Below are positions 9,095 to 17,438 of a DNA stretch of 64,000 bases, piece by piece. The position numbers were made by a program, and so were the translations under genes. Each line of letters opens with the position of its first letter. The first letter of the stretch is position 1. The notes below the pieces were generated by a model. It saw only the letters and a list, made by a program, of their open reading frames with translations, did no database searches and was not told where the DNA came from. Origin of the DNA: Verrucomicrobia subdivision 3 bacterium UBA693. Lineage in GTDB: Bacteria > Verrucomicrobiota > Verrucomicrobiia > Limisphaerales > UBA8199. The stretch covers positions 1 to 64,000 of the forward strand of contig DBMR01000078.1 of NCBI GenBank assembly GCA_002298785.1, read 5' to 3'.

Positions 9095-11647
9095 TCAACG
9101 CGGAAAGCCCAGGTCTGCCCCGTCGTGTATCGCGAGCCCAATTTGTTCCACGCCACCGTGTCGTCCGTTATACCAGAGCAGCCATCTCGAACCGTCCAGG
9201 ATGGCGTAAGGCTTGTAGCACGCGTCGTGATCCCACTTGCCTTCACCGGGTCGGATGATCGGGTTCGCCGGATGGCGTTCCCACTGGGTAATGCCGTCAC
9301 GCGACCGGGCAATGCCAATTTGCGCGTGATCTTCATCGCGAAAACCGATGTAGAACATGACATGCCAACCGTCCCGCTGTAACACCTGGCAGGCGGTAAC
9401 CTTATGCTTTTCCCATTCGCTGGTGGGATCGGATTTAAACACGGGATTGGCCGCGTGTCGCTGCCAGGTCACACCGTCCGGGCTCGTGGCGTAACCGATG
9501 GCGTCGGGCTCATATTGGTCTCCTCCGGAGTACCACATGCGAAAAAGCCCCGCGGCTTCATCCCAAATCACGTGCGGACACATGACCGCCACTTTTTCCC
9601 ATGGCTCCTGAGGAACAAGCACCGGTTTAGCCTCACGTTTCCAGGTAATCCCATCCGCACTGGTCGCATGGCCGATGGCAGAATGGTTCTTTGCCTGGCC
9701 CGTGTACCACAGGTGATAGCCGTCCTTGCGTCGGAGCACCACGGGCCGATTGAGATCATCCTCCCATCCCGTCTTTGGCTCCGGCCCCAGCGCAATTTGT
9801 GGTTCGCTCCAATGCAAACCGTCTTTGCTCTCGACCAGTGCCAGACTCTTCCTCGGGCGCCACGAGATCCACATGCGGTATGCCTCCTCCTCCTTCAAAA
9901 CCGAGACGTCGAAGACCGTGCCCAGTTTACCCCCGAGCACCGGGTTCCCCTCGTATTTCCTCCACCCAGCCGAGGTCTCCTCTGCTGCGGCACCATTCGT
10001 GCGTGAGGCCACAGGCAAGGTCGCCCGCACTAGTTGAAGCTTGCCACTCACCGCGATCTCCTGCCCATCAGCGAACACCCGTAGCCCAGCGCCCTTGCCA
10101 TAGCGCTGGCCTGTGCGGTCCCAGAGTATCGTAAGCCAGCGCCCGTGATACCGAACCTGGTCGAGGCAAAAATACTCCCAATCCGCAGGCGTAAGCGGAT
10201 TGATTTCCACGACGTTGTCCGCGCGGGGACGCAAGCCAATCAAACCTGAGATGATCAAATCGCAGTACGTGGAATGGTTATAATCCTTGCCCCGTTCCTC
10301 GCCGCCTTTCCCGGCATCCCAGTTGCCATCCTTCCAGCTCTTCAGACGAGTACGCGCCAGCCAATCTCCGGTTTGCGGATTCAGATTCTCATCAATCCAA
10401 GGGACGCTTCCACCGTTCGCCAATGTCAACCGCTGCGACTGGGTGTATTTCTTGAGCAGGTCAAAGTAGTCCGTCGCGCCGACCACACCCGGCGGATAGT
10501 CGTTCAGGAGATTGGCCATGGCGGTAAGCGTCACCGCCGTCGCGTAAGGCCAACTCGGGCCGTTCCACTGACATTCATGGCCCTGGTAAGAGATCGCAAA
10601 ACCCGGATGTCGCTGCTCGGCGGTGGTTGGTCCAAACGGAGCGTAAAATCCTTGCGGATCCATCAGTTGCTTCCACGCCACGGATTTGCTCGCATCAGGC
10701 AGCTCGAAGTACCACGGTGTGAAGCCGTGCTCTTCCCGGACGTCGGTCAAAGTGGTGCGCTCACCTCGGGGGAGCACTTTAAAGAACTGGGCCTGCTGAT
10801 CCCAAAGCTGCTCCTCGACCAACTTTTCCAGCGCTGCGGCTTTGGCTCGGTATTGGTTCGCCAGGTCGGTGCGGCCGGTCAATTCCGCAATGCGCGAAAT
10901 CGCGAGCGCGTCACCGTACATATAGCTATTGATGGTGGCACGGTAACCCTGCGCTTGCGGATGGCGCCCACCGCTGATCGAGACTTCCATCCCGTCGTTG
11001 CCGTCGGCCTGCCAAAAGAGTCCGTTCGCATCCCGGTGATCACCTTCCCAGGCCTCATAGTTCTTGACCAGGTCGGGCAGCAACGCTTTCGCCAGCCGGT
11101 CATCGCCGGTAACCTGGTAGCGCGCCCAAATGGAATCCGCAGCCCAAAAGCTGTAGACGCGGGGGCTCCCGCCTTTGCGAAACCAAAACACGGAGTAATC
11201 GTCGAGGTAGCGTGGATCGTTAAGCCAGCGACCCTCCCGCAGGTGATGCCCGGCCGCGCAGCTTATGGTGTTGTGCTTTCCAGCCCACCCAACCGCCGGC
11301 AGAAACTCGGTTATGACGAAACCGTCCGGCGTCTGCTTGATGTGCTTGCGAAAGGTCCACCATCGAAAATAATACGTCTCCTCGAGCTCCCGGTCCGGAC
11401 ATTCCAACAGCGGCACGTTCTCCCGCAGAAACTCCCATGCGGCCGCGTTGCGAACGTGCTGGGGATAAAGCTCGCGGTCCGTGCGGTTGAAGGATTCAAC
11501 GTAGTACCCGAAGGCCTGGGTTTGCAGCACATACGGTTTTGCCTTCTCGGGGCGACGGGATTCCGGCAAGTCGTCGGCCGCCAACGCCAAAACCAGGCTG
11601 ACACCGAAGGTGAATCCGACCAGGGGCAGCAGTTTGTTCGTGCGCAT
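9095..11647 (-). CDS. Secreted two-domain glycosidase-like protein: (alpha/alpha)6 barrel plus five-bladed propeller
   Basis: 850 residues with a signal peptide (1-23, ending VLALA). Residues about 45-545 resemble the six-hairpin glycosidases of the GH63/mannosylglycerate-hydrolase-like group, including the signature GHECQWNGPSWPYATA and a terminal beta-strand cap. From about 560 a second domain carries repeated blades of the pattern W-x-S-x-DG-x-xW (for example SADGITW, SPDGVTW, SRDGI) with YEGNPVL and HPANPII edges. This resembles GH43/GH130-type propeller folds. One polypeptide therefore joins two catalytic-type folds. The product is presumably exported and acts on an oligosaccharide that I cannot identify. 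Confidence 0.82.
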   Translation of the reverse strand: MRTNKLLPLVGFTFGVSLVLALAADDLPESRRPEKAKPYVLQTQAFGYYVESFNRTDRELYPQHVRNAAAWEFLRENVPLLECPDRELEETYYFRWWTFRKHIKQTPDGFVITEFLPAVGWAGKHNTISCAAGHHLREGRWLNDPRYLDDYSVFWFRKGGSPRVYSFWAADSIWARYQVTGDDRLAKALLPDLVKNYEAWEGDHRDANGLFWQADGNDGMEVSISGGRHPQAQGYRATINSYMYGDALAISRIAELTGRTDLANQYRAKAAALEKLVEEQLWDQQAQFFKVLPRGERTTLTDVREEHGFTPWYFELPDASKSVAWKQLMDPQGFYAPFGPTTAEQRHPGFAISYQGHECQWNGPSWPYATAVTLTAMANLLNDYPPGVVGATDYFDLLKKYTQSQRLTLANGGSVPWIDENLNPQTGDWLARTRLKSWKDGNWDAGKGGEERGKDYNHSTYCDLIISGLIGLRPRADNVVEINPLTPADWEYFCLDQVRYHGRWLTILWDRTGQRYGKGAGLRVFADGQEIAVSGKLQLVRATLPVASRTNGAAAEETSAGWRKYEGNPVLGGKLGTVFDVSVLKEEEAYRMWISWRPRKSLALVESKDGLHWSEPQIALGPEPKTGWEDDLNRPVVLRRKDGYHLWYTGQAKNHSAIGHATSADGITWKREAKPVLVPQEPWEKVAVMCPHVIWDEAAGLFRMWYSGGDQYEPDAIGYATSPDGVTWQRHAANPVFKSDPTSEWEKHKVTACQVLQRDGWHVMFYIGFRDEDHAQIGIARSRDGITQWERHPANPIIRPGEGKWDHDACYKPYAILDGSRWLLWYNGRHGGVEQIGLAIHDGADLGFPR

Positions 11648-12129
11648 CGTTCAGACATTACAAACCGAATCGCCCCGCCCACGTCGAGCCTAAACCGGAG
11701 ACCACCGGCTTGGCCGCTGACGGCTGATGGGCAGCCGTCGGCTATTGGCTCCGCTGCATTAAGAGATCGTCGCGGAGTTACTAAGCGTGGTCCAAGGGCC
11801 AGGATCAGTCCAATATCGACCACAAAAATTGTCGTTGACGAGTAGTTGCCTGCGAGTACCAGCTCAACGCCAAGCGCTGCCGAAGCTGCGCTATAGGCTC
11901 ATTGCTCTCTGTTTTGCTACTCATACGGCAGTCTTGATCGCGGAATCTGCTTCTTTTTCTACCCCTTGTTTAATTTACTGACACCATCCGGCGCAAGATC
12001 ACACATTTGGGCCGTGCCCGATTTTCCCTTGAGCCTACACCAGCCCCGGCTAACATGGCCTACCAATGGACTATCACTGGCGCCAGCATCCGCACACCAA
12101 AACTCTGGCCTTTATCGCTTTACACCGTA
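11648..12129. other. Gene-free stretch bordering the defence island
   Basis: About 480 bases between the start of the minus-strand glycosidase and the hsdM remnant. It contains a strong hairpin at 11716-11742 and then AT-richer DNA from about 11890 with T-runs around 11950. No ORF with credible codon usage is present. It probably holds the glycosidase promoter and the left boundary of the decayed island. Confidence 0.4.
11716..11742. other. Strong isolated hairpin
   Basis: An 11-nt arm GCTGACGGCTG (11716-11726) and its partner CAGCCGTCGGC (11732-11742) pair with a single G-T wobble around a 5-nt loop. No T-tract follows on either strand, and both flanking genes point away or begin nearby, so a terminator role is not obvious. 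Confidence 0.5.
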
Positions 12130-12543
12130 ATGCCTGACCCGAATCTTTCCTCCTTCATCTGGTCCGTCGCCGATCTCCTCTACCTGGTCACCGAAAAGTT
12201 CGCCACCATCGACCTCCACCCCGACGCCGTCAGCAACGCCCAGATGGGCGCCGTGTTCGAGGAACTGATCCGCAAGTTCGCCGAGCTCTCCAACGAAACC
12301 GCCGGCGAACACTTCACCCCGCGTGAAGTCATTCGCCTCATGGTCAACCTCCTGTTCCCCAGCGCTGTGCGCCAGTCGGTGACAAACGGTCACCAACTGC
12401 AAACTGGCAGCCGCAGCGTCAGTAAGTTGGTCACAAATTGTTACCAACTGAATTCCCGTGCTTTCTGCCCCGGCCAACCGGTTACACGCCGTTACCAGTT
12501 GAACACTCTACCAAACCCACGCGACCTCATTCCGCTGTCATGA
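12130..12543 (+). pseudogene. hsdM: Type I restriction-modification methyltransferase (HsdM) remnant
   Basis: From the ATG at 12130 the frame encodes LSSFIWSVADLL, typical of an HsdM N-terminus. It then jumps to AQMGAVFEELIRKF and AGEHFTPREVIRLMVNLLF, which in intact HsdM lie well over 100 residues further on, just before the SAM-binding DPxxGTGG motif. That motif and the catalytic NPPF are absent. Both an internal deletion and a C-terminal truncation are therefore present. After NLLF the frame runs through three VTNxxQL-like repeats. Its TGA then overlaps the ATG of the next gene (ATGA), which would still allow translational coupling. It cannot encode an active methyltransferase. Confidence 0.8.
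12373..12501 (+). repeat. Three imperfect palindromes spaced exactly 51 bp apart
   Basis: Inverted repeats with 10-nt arms and 5-nt loops lie at 12374-12398, 12425-12449 and 12476-12500. The right arms are GTCACCAACT, GTTACCAACT and GTTACCAGTT, with one, one and two arm mismatches respectively. The period is exactly 51 bp (17 codons). Read in the frame of the hsdM remnant they encode QSVTNGHQL, KLVTNCYQL and QPVTRRYQL, while the intervening sequences are unrelated. A fourth, perfect copy lies inside the following gene. Confidence 0.85.
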
Positions 12544-13376
12544 ACAACGATCTTGCCCTTTTTGAAGGCTATCAAATCCGCCGCCACTACGACGAAAAGA
12601 CCGAAACGTGGTGGTTTTCGGTTGTGGACATCGTCCGGGTACTCACGCAGCAGCCAGATTATCAGGCCTCAAGAAAGTATTGGAAGGTTCTCAAAGGTCG
12701 CCTGAAAAAGGAGGGTAGCCAGTTGGTAACAAATTGTTACCAACTGAAAATGCCCGCCGCCGACGGCAAAACCTACCTCACCGACGTCGCCACCGCCGAA
12801 ACCCTGCTGCGCCTCGTGCAAAGCGTTCCCAGTCCCAAGGCCGAGCCCATCAAACTCTGGCTGGCCAAGGTCGGTTACGAGCGGATGCAGGAAATCGCCG
12901 ACCCCGCCCGCTCGCTCGCCCGCGCTCGCGAGGCCTGGCAGAAACAGGGCCGCAGCCCCAAATGGATCGAGCAGCGCATGACCGGACAGGAAACGCGCAA
13001 CAAATTCACCGATTACTGGGCCACACATGACATCAAGAAAGGCGATGAATTTGCCATCCTCACCAACCTGATTCATCAGGAATGGTCCGGGGTCAGCGTC
13101 CAGGGTCACAAGCAGATCAAGGGGCTCAAGACCGAAAACCTGCGCGACCACATGAGCGAGGCGGAATTGATTTTCACCGCCCTGGCCGAGCTCTCCACCC
13201 GCCAGATCGCCGCCAGCGTGTCGGCCACCGGCATGGTGGAAAACAAAGCCGCCGCAAAAACCGGTGGGCGCATCGCCAAAAAAGCTCGTCTGGAACTGGA
13301 GGCCAAAACCGGCCAGAAGGTCGTCACCCCCGAGAACTATCTGCCCCCGACCAAACCCGCCAAACAGGTCAAATGA
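12540..13376 (+). CDS. Bro-N family (phage antirepressor-like) protein of the type I RM-associated kind
   Basis: 278 residues starting at the ATG that overlaps the upstream stop. The N-terminal ~100 residues are a Bro-N DNA-binding domain (WWFSVVDIVRVLT, ASRKYWKVLKGRL, DVATAETLLRLVQSVPSPKAEPIKLWL). The rest contains KVGYERMQEIADP, KWIEQRM and FAILTNLIHQEWSG, as in BRO proteins commonly found between hsdM and hsdS. The gene appears intact, with a C-terminal Lys-rich tail. Residues about 61-69 are encoded by a perfect palindrome. By family it should bind DNA; a regulatory role in the RM locus is an inference. Confidence 0.85.
   Translation: MNNDLALFEGYQIRRHYDEKTETWWFSVVDIVRVLTQQPDYQASRKYWKVLKGRLKKEGSQLVTNCYQLKMPAADGKTYLTDVATAETLLRLVQSVPSPKAEPIKLWLAKVGYERMQEIADPARSLARAREAWQKQGRSPKWIEQRMTGQETRNKFTDYWATHDIKKGDEFAILTNLIHQEWSGVSVQGHKQIKGLKTENLRDHMSEAELIFTALAELSTRQIAASVSATGMVENKAAAKTGGRIAKKARLELEAKTGQKVVTPENYLPPTKPAKQVK
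12720..12746 (+). repeat. Fourth palindrome copy, inside the Bro-N gene
   Basis: Arm AGTTGGTAAC (12721-12730), loop AAATT, arm GTTACCAACT (12736-12745): a perfect 10-bp inverted repeat. It encodes QLVTNCYQL in the Bro-N frame. The middle copy at 12425-12449 has the same loop and right arm. Confidence 0.88.
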
Positions 13377-13419
13377 TGCCGATTTCTGTTTTCTGCTTTC
13401 TACTTTCTGCTTTTCCCCA

Positions 13420-13518
13420 ATGAGCTTCCCCCGCTACCGCAAATACAAACCTAGCGGCGTCGAGTGGCTCGGCCAGGTGCCGGAGCATTGGTCAGTGGCA
13501 CCGCTCAAGAGAGGCTAA
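13420..13518 (+). pseudogene. hsdS: HsdS specificity subunit N-terminal stub
   Basis: The ATG at 13420 opens a 32-codon frame reading MSFPRYRKYKPSGVEWLGQ then VPEHW, the classical start of type I specificity subunits, and stops at 13518. The target-recognition domains and central repeats are missing, and the Fic gene follows on the other strand after 79 bases. This is a remnant of the same RM operon as the hsdM fragment; no hsdR is present. Confidence 0.8.
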
Positions 13519-13597
13519 CCCAGGTCGTCGTCGCTACGCTCCTTGCCCTGGGCTAATTTCTTTCTCCCTGTTGGGGCTGCGGTTGGGGCGTTCGCAC

Positions 13598-14818
13598 TCA
13601 TGCCGCTCTCCCGGCAGGTTCGACCGGCAAATCGAGGAAGAGTTGCGGGAAATAAAATTCGTGAATTTTCGCCGGGAAGGCCACGCGCAGCGGGCCTTTG
13701 GGGCTGGGCGTATCAAAGTAGCCGTGTTCCAATCCCAACTTGATGATTTCGACGGAGACGGTGGCGGCTTTGCCAGTGATTTCCCGCACGCGGGCGCGTG
13801 GGATTTCGCCTTCCTCCACCAGCGTGCGGGCCACGCGCATGATTTCTTCGCGATAGCGTTCCAGATGCAGGGCTTGAAACTGGAAGTAACGTTCCACGCG
13901 AGTGCGCAGCGCGGGCAGACCGAGCAATCCGCTCATGAACTGGATTTGGTCCAGCATGGTGTCGAGCAAGAACACGCAGAAGTCGGCCAATGCCGCGTCG
14001 GAGAGATTGCCCCGGCCATCGAGATCGCCGTGACGACTTTGATCGGCGGCTTCGAGGCTGGCGTAGTAGCGTTGACGATGGCGGGCCAGGCCGCGCGAGA
14101 GCGTCCACAGGCCGTGACCGGCGATGCCGTGCCGGATGAGTTGCGCGTGGGATTGGAGCCGGATGACACGGCCATTGCCGTCGCCAAACGGGTGAATCCA
14201 AGAAAGCCGATGGTGCGCGGCCGCGATGGCCACCAAGCGGTCGGTCTCCAAAATCGTCTTATCGCCGTAGAAGGAATGAAAACGACTCAAGAACTTGGGC
14301 AACGCGGCAAAATCTGGCGGCGTATGCTTGCCGACATCCACCATGAAATCGCGGAGGGAACCGGGCTGGATTTGGTAACGTTTGCCGCGCTGGGTGGCAG
14401 CCCAGTGTAACGGTTCGGGCAGCCGGGTATAAAATTCCCGGTGCAGCCAGCAGAGAAATACAGGGGAATAAACATCCAGCGGTTCGGCGGCCAGACGTTT
14501 TTCCATCAATTTTTCAACGTCGATGTGGGCGACACTCAACTGCTGGTTGTTGCGTTGGGTCTCGTTTTTGGAGAAATTGCGTTTCAGGGCGCGCTCAATC
14601 TCGCGCGGGGTGGTTTTGTGGCCTTCGATCAGGTTGGAATAATAGCAGTTCATATCGCGGACGAGATCTGCCACCCGCTGCAGCACCAGCCGTGAATGAA
14701 TCTGACCGGTCAGCCGGCCCGACGCTTTCAGGATTTCACAGGTCAGTTCAGAAAGCCGGGCGCTTTGCCCCTTGGGGAGCAAAGGTTCCATCGCACTGAC
14801 ATGCCGATAAACTTCCAT
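13598..14818 (-). CDS. Fic-domain protein (AMP-transferase)
   Basis: 406 residues from the ATG at 14818. The Fic core motif HPFGDGNGRVIR is intact at residues 209-220, with the catalytic His209, the phosphate-binding acidic residue and the GNGR loop. An N-terminal inhibitory-helix signature SNLIEG (61-66) marks a class II, self-inhibited Fic protein. The C-terminal ~100 residues look like a winged-helix segment (IPRARVREITGKAATV). Such proteins transfer AMP to target proteins and can act as toxins or regulators. Its position next to a dead RM locus suggests the same accessory island. The target is unknown. Confidence 0.9.
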   Translation of the reverse strand: MEVYRHVSAMEPLLPKGQSARLSELTCEILKASGRLTGQIHSRLVLQRVADLVRDMNCYYSNLIEGHKTTPREIERALKRNFSKNETQRNNQQLSVAHIDVEKLMEKRLAAEPLDVYSPVFLCWLHREFYTRLPEPLHWAATQRGKRYQIQPGSLRDFMVDVGKHTPPDFAALPKFLSRFHSFYGDKTILETDRLVAIAAAHHRLSWIHPFGDGNGRVIRLQSHAQLIRHGIAGHGLWTLSRGLARHRQRYYASLEAADQSRHGDLDGRGNLSDAALADFCVFLLDTMLDQIQFMSGLLGLPALRTRVERYFQFQALHLERYREEIMRVARTLVEEGEIPRARVREITGKAATVSVEIIKLGLEHGYFDTPSPKGPLRVAFPAKIHEFYFPQLFLDLPVEPAGRAA

Positions 14819-15158
14819 ATATTCCGAAAATCTTTACGATCATCCTAAACCACTACAAAACCACTGTAAAACAATGCTTTTAGGCCGCAATTGCGCCCAG
14901 AAAAAACAAAAAAGTGAAAATGTTTATGAACATCATATTCACGCACGCTGGGCCGTCAGCACAGTGTTTAATTCATCCAGCAACTTGGGCTATCGAGATC
15001 GGAACGAGAGCACAACACCTTGATTTGCAGTCTATTTGGACGCCGGATCGCAAACAACGCGCTCCGCGTTACCAGCGTTATCATCAGCAACACCCACCGA
15101 TGGAGCCAAGGTCTGAGAGCCTGTTACATCACAGTCAGGAGGTCTCAGGGGGGGTAAG
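14819..15158. other. Gene-free stretch between fic and tRNA-Arg
   Basis: About 340 bases. The part next to fic is AT-rich and presumably carries its promoter. The rest has no ORF with plausible codon usage; the frame at 14914 is not convincing. I found no integrase fragment and no second copy of the tRNA 3' end. Confidence 0.4.
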
Positions 15159-15235
<77 letters not shown>

Positions 15236-15352
15236 CCCAGAGGCCAATAAAGTTACCGGGAACCGGTGGCCGGCGCAAGCCGTTTTTAGACCCGGCCAGG
15301 CGATTTTTTAACGGGTATATAAATCACCGGACCGGCGCCGGTCGGCTATGAC

Positions 15353-17383
15353 TCACACCGTGGCAGGCGCGGGCGTTCCCAGGCCAGGCAACGCGGGCGG
15401 AGTCGGCTTGGTCGGCAACTCCGGCAAAGGCGTGCCCGCCGGGGCTCCGTGCGGAGGATCCACGTGCGGCGCCGGTGGCGGCGCGGTGAACTTGCCGGTC
15501 TGCACGATTTCCACCACTTGATGCCCGTCGAGCGTCTCGTATTCGAGAAGCGACTTGGCGATCAATTCGAGCTTGTCGTGGTGGGTGGTGAGCAGGTCTT
15601 TCGCGATCGTATAGGCCTCGTCGATGATACGTTTGACCTCGAGATCGATCTCCTGGGCGGTGTGTTCGCTGTAAGCTTTGGTGCGGGCCATTTCGCGCCC
15701 GAGAAACACGAATTCGTCGTCGTCGCCGTATTGCACCATCCCGAGCCGGCTGCTCATGCCCCACTGGGTCACCATGGCGCGTGCCATGTTGGTGGCCTGC
15801 TGGATATCACCGGCGGCCCCGGTCGAGATATCGCCGGAAATGACCTCTTCAGCGATGCGCCCGGCCATCATGACCGCGATCATGTCCAGCATTTCCTTGC
15901 GGCGCCGGTTCAGGACATCGGTTTTGGGCAGGGACATCGTGGATCCCAACGATTGCCCGCGGGGAATAATGGTGACTTTATGCAGCGGATGGGTGTGCTG
16001 GAGGAGCACGTTGACCAGCGCATGCCCAGCTTCATGCCAGGCGGTAAATTTCTTATCCTCATCCGTCATGGCCAGGCTACGGCGCTCGCGGCCCCAGCGC
16101 ACTTTATCGCGGGCTTCCTCCAATTCCTCCATGCCGACAGATTTCTTATTGGTGCTTGCGGCGAGCAGCGCCGCCTCGTTCAGGAGATTGGCCAGTTCCG
16201 CGCCGGAATATCCGGGCGTGCCGCGGGCGATCACGGACAAATCAACCGTGGGCGCCAGCTTCACGTTTTTGGCGTGAACCTTGAGAATGGCTTCGCGTCC
16301 GCGCACGTCCGGCAGGTTGACCGTAAGCTGACGATCGAAGCGTCCGGGGCGCAACAGCGCGGGATCAAGCACGTCCGGACGATTGGTGGCGGCGATGATG
16401 ATGATCCCTTCCTGGGTATCGAAGCCGTCCATCTCGACCAGCAACGCGTTCAAAGTCTGTTCCCGCTCATCGTTGCCGCCGCCCAGACCATGGCCACGGC
16501 TCCGGCCCACCGCGTCGATTTCATCAATGAAAATCAGGCACGGCGTGTTCTTGCGGGCTTGCTCGAACATGTCCCGCACGCGGCTCGCGCCGACGCCGAC
16601 GAACATCTCGACGAAATCCGAACCGCTGATGCTAAAGAAGGCGGCATCGGCCTCACCGGCGATGGCCTTGGCCAGGAGTGTTTTGCCGGTGCCGGGAGGG
16701 CCCACCATGAGGATGCCCTTCGGAATACGGCCACCCAGGCGCTGGAACTTCTTCGGATCCTTAAGGAAATTCACCAACTCAGTCACTTCATCGATGGCTT
16801 CATCGATACCGGCGACGTCTTTGAACGTCGTCTTATTGCGTTCTTTGGCCAGCAGCCGCGCCTTGCTCTTACCGAAGCTCAGGGCGCCCTTGCCCGCCAT
16901 CTTGATTTGGCGAATAAAGAAAAACCAGATCAGCGTGGCGATCAGCAAGATGGGCAGCAAACTCCAGATAACACTCAACAACATGGTGTTCGGCTCGCGC
17001 ACCTCAAACTGCTGCAAACCAAGGAGCTTTTCTTCCAGCTTCGGAGTCAGCCGGGCTTTCGTCCGGAACGGAACCAGGTTTTCCGGGTTCTTGTTTTCAC
17101 GCGACCCATCCCGATAGTACTTCCCGGAAATCTCAGTCAGGAAAGGGTTTTGCGGATTGTAATTGATCATGGCCGTGGCCACCTGGTTCGACTCCACCAA
17201 TTGCTGGAATCGGAACTGGGTGAGCATCTCGCCCTGCGTATCCATCTTGTCGCGCAGCAGCATCAAAACAATGATGCCGCCAAAAATAGCTATCCACACC
17301 AGCCATGTGCGCGGTGGAACCTTGAACTCGCCTCCCTTTCGAGAATTGTTGTTCTCTTCGTTTAATCTGTTGTCGTCTGACAT
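15353..17383 (-). CDS. ftsH: ATP-dependent zinc metalloprotease FtsH
   Basis: A 676-residue membrane-bound AAA+ protease that degrades misfolded membrane proteins and regulators. TM helices lie at about 27-44 and 135-157 with a periplasmic loop between them. The AAA domain has Walker A GPPGTGKT (228-235), Walker B IFIDE (284-288) and the SRH with RPGRFD (345-350). The zinc site HEAGH is at 450-454. The C-terminal tail is Pro/Ala-rich. The order tilS-ftsH, 55 bases apart, is common in bacteria. Length is normal for the family. Confidence 0.97.
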   Translation of the reverse strand: MSDDNRLNEENNNSRKGGEFKVPPRTWLVWIAIFGGIIVLMLLRDKMDTQGEMLTQFRFQQLVESNQVATAMINYNPQNPFLTEISGKYYRDGSRENKNPENLVPFRTKARLTPKLEEKLLGLQQFEVREPNTMLLSVIWSLLPILLIATLIWFFFIRQIKMAGKGALSFGKSKARLLAKERNKTTFKDVAGIDEAIDEVTELVNFLKDPKKFQRLGGRIPKGILMVGPPGTGKTLLAKAIAGEADAAFFSISGSDFVEMFVGVGASRVRDMFEQARKNTPCLIFIDEIDAVGRSRGHGLGGGNDEREQTLNALLVEMDGFDTQEGIIIIAATNRPDVLDPALLRPGRFDRQLTVNLPDVRGREAILKVHAKNVKLAPTVDLSVIARGTPGYSGAELANLLNEAALLAASTNKKSVGMEELEEARDKVRWGRERRSLAMTDEDKKFTAWHEAGHALVNVLLQHTHPLHKVTIIPRGQSLGSTMSLPKTDVLNRRRKEMLDMIAVMMAGRIAEEVISGDISTGAAGDIQQATNMARAMVTQWGMSSRLGMVQYGDDDEFVFLGREMARTKAYSEHTAQEIDLEVKRIIDEAYTIAKDLLTTHHDKLELIAKSLLEYETLDGHQVVEIVQTGKFTAPPPAPHVDPPHGAPAGTPLPELPTKPTPPALPGLGTPAPATV

Positions 17384-17438
17384 CTTAGAATCCGTTGGGA
17401 GAGATTATCACGCTTCGGGCCTCCCCGCAATGCAGGAG

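Noticed and set aside
10274..11845. 523-codon plus-strand frame opposite the two-domain glycosidase
   Set aside because: No recognisable domain or start signal, while the opposite strand encodes conserved glycosidase motifs and a signal peptide.
12373..12501. CRISPR array
   Set aside because: Regular spacing is present, but there are only three degenerate repeats that are self-palindromic, the spacers are 24-26 bp, there is no leader and no cas gene.
15449..17365. 638-codon open frame on the plus strand opposite ftsH
   Set aside because: It lies wholly antisense to a clear ftsH, has no domain and an odd His/Asp-rich composition. It is a high-GC mirror frame.
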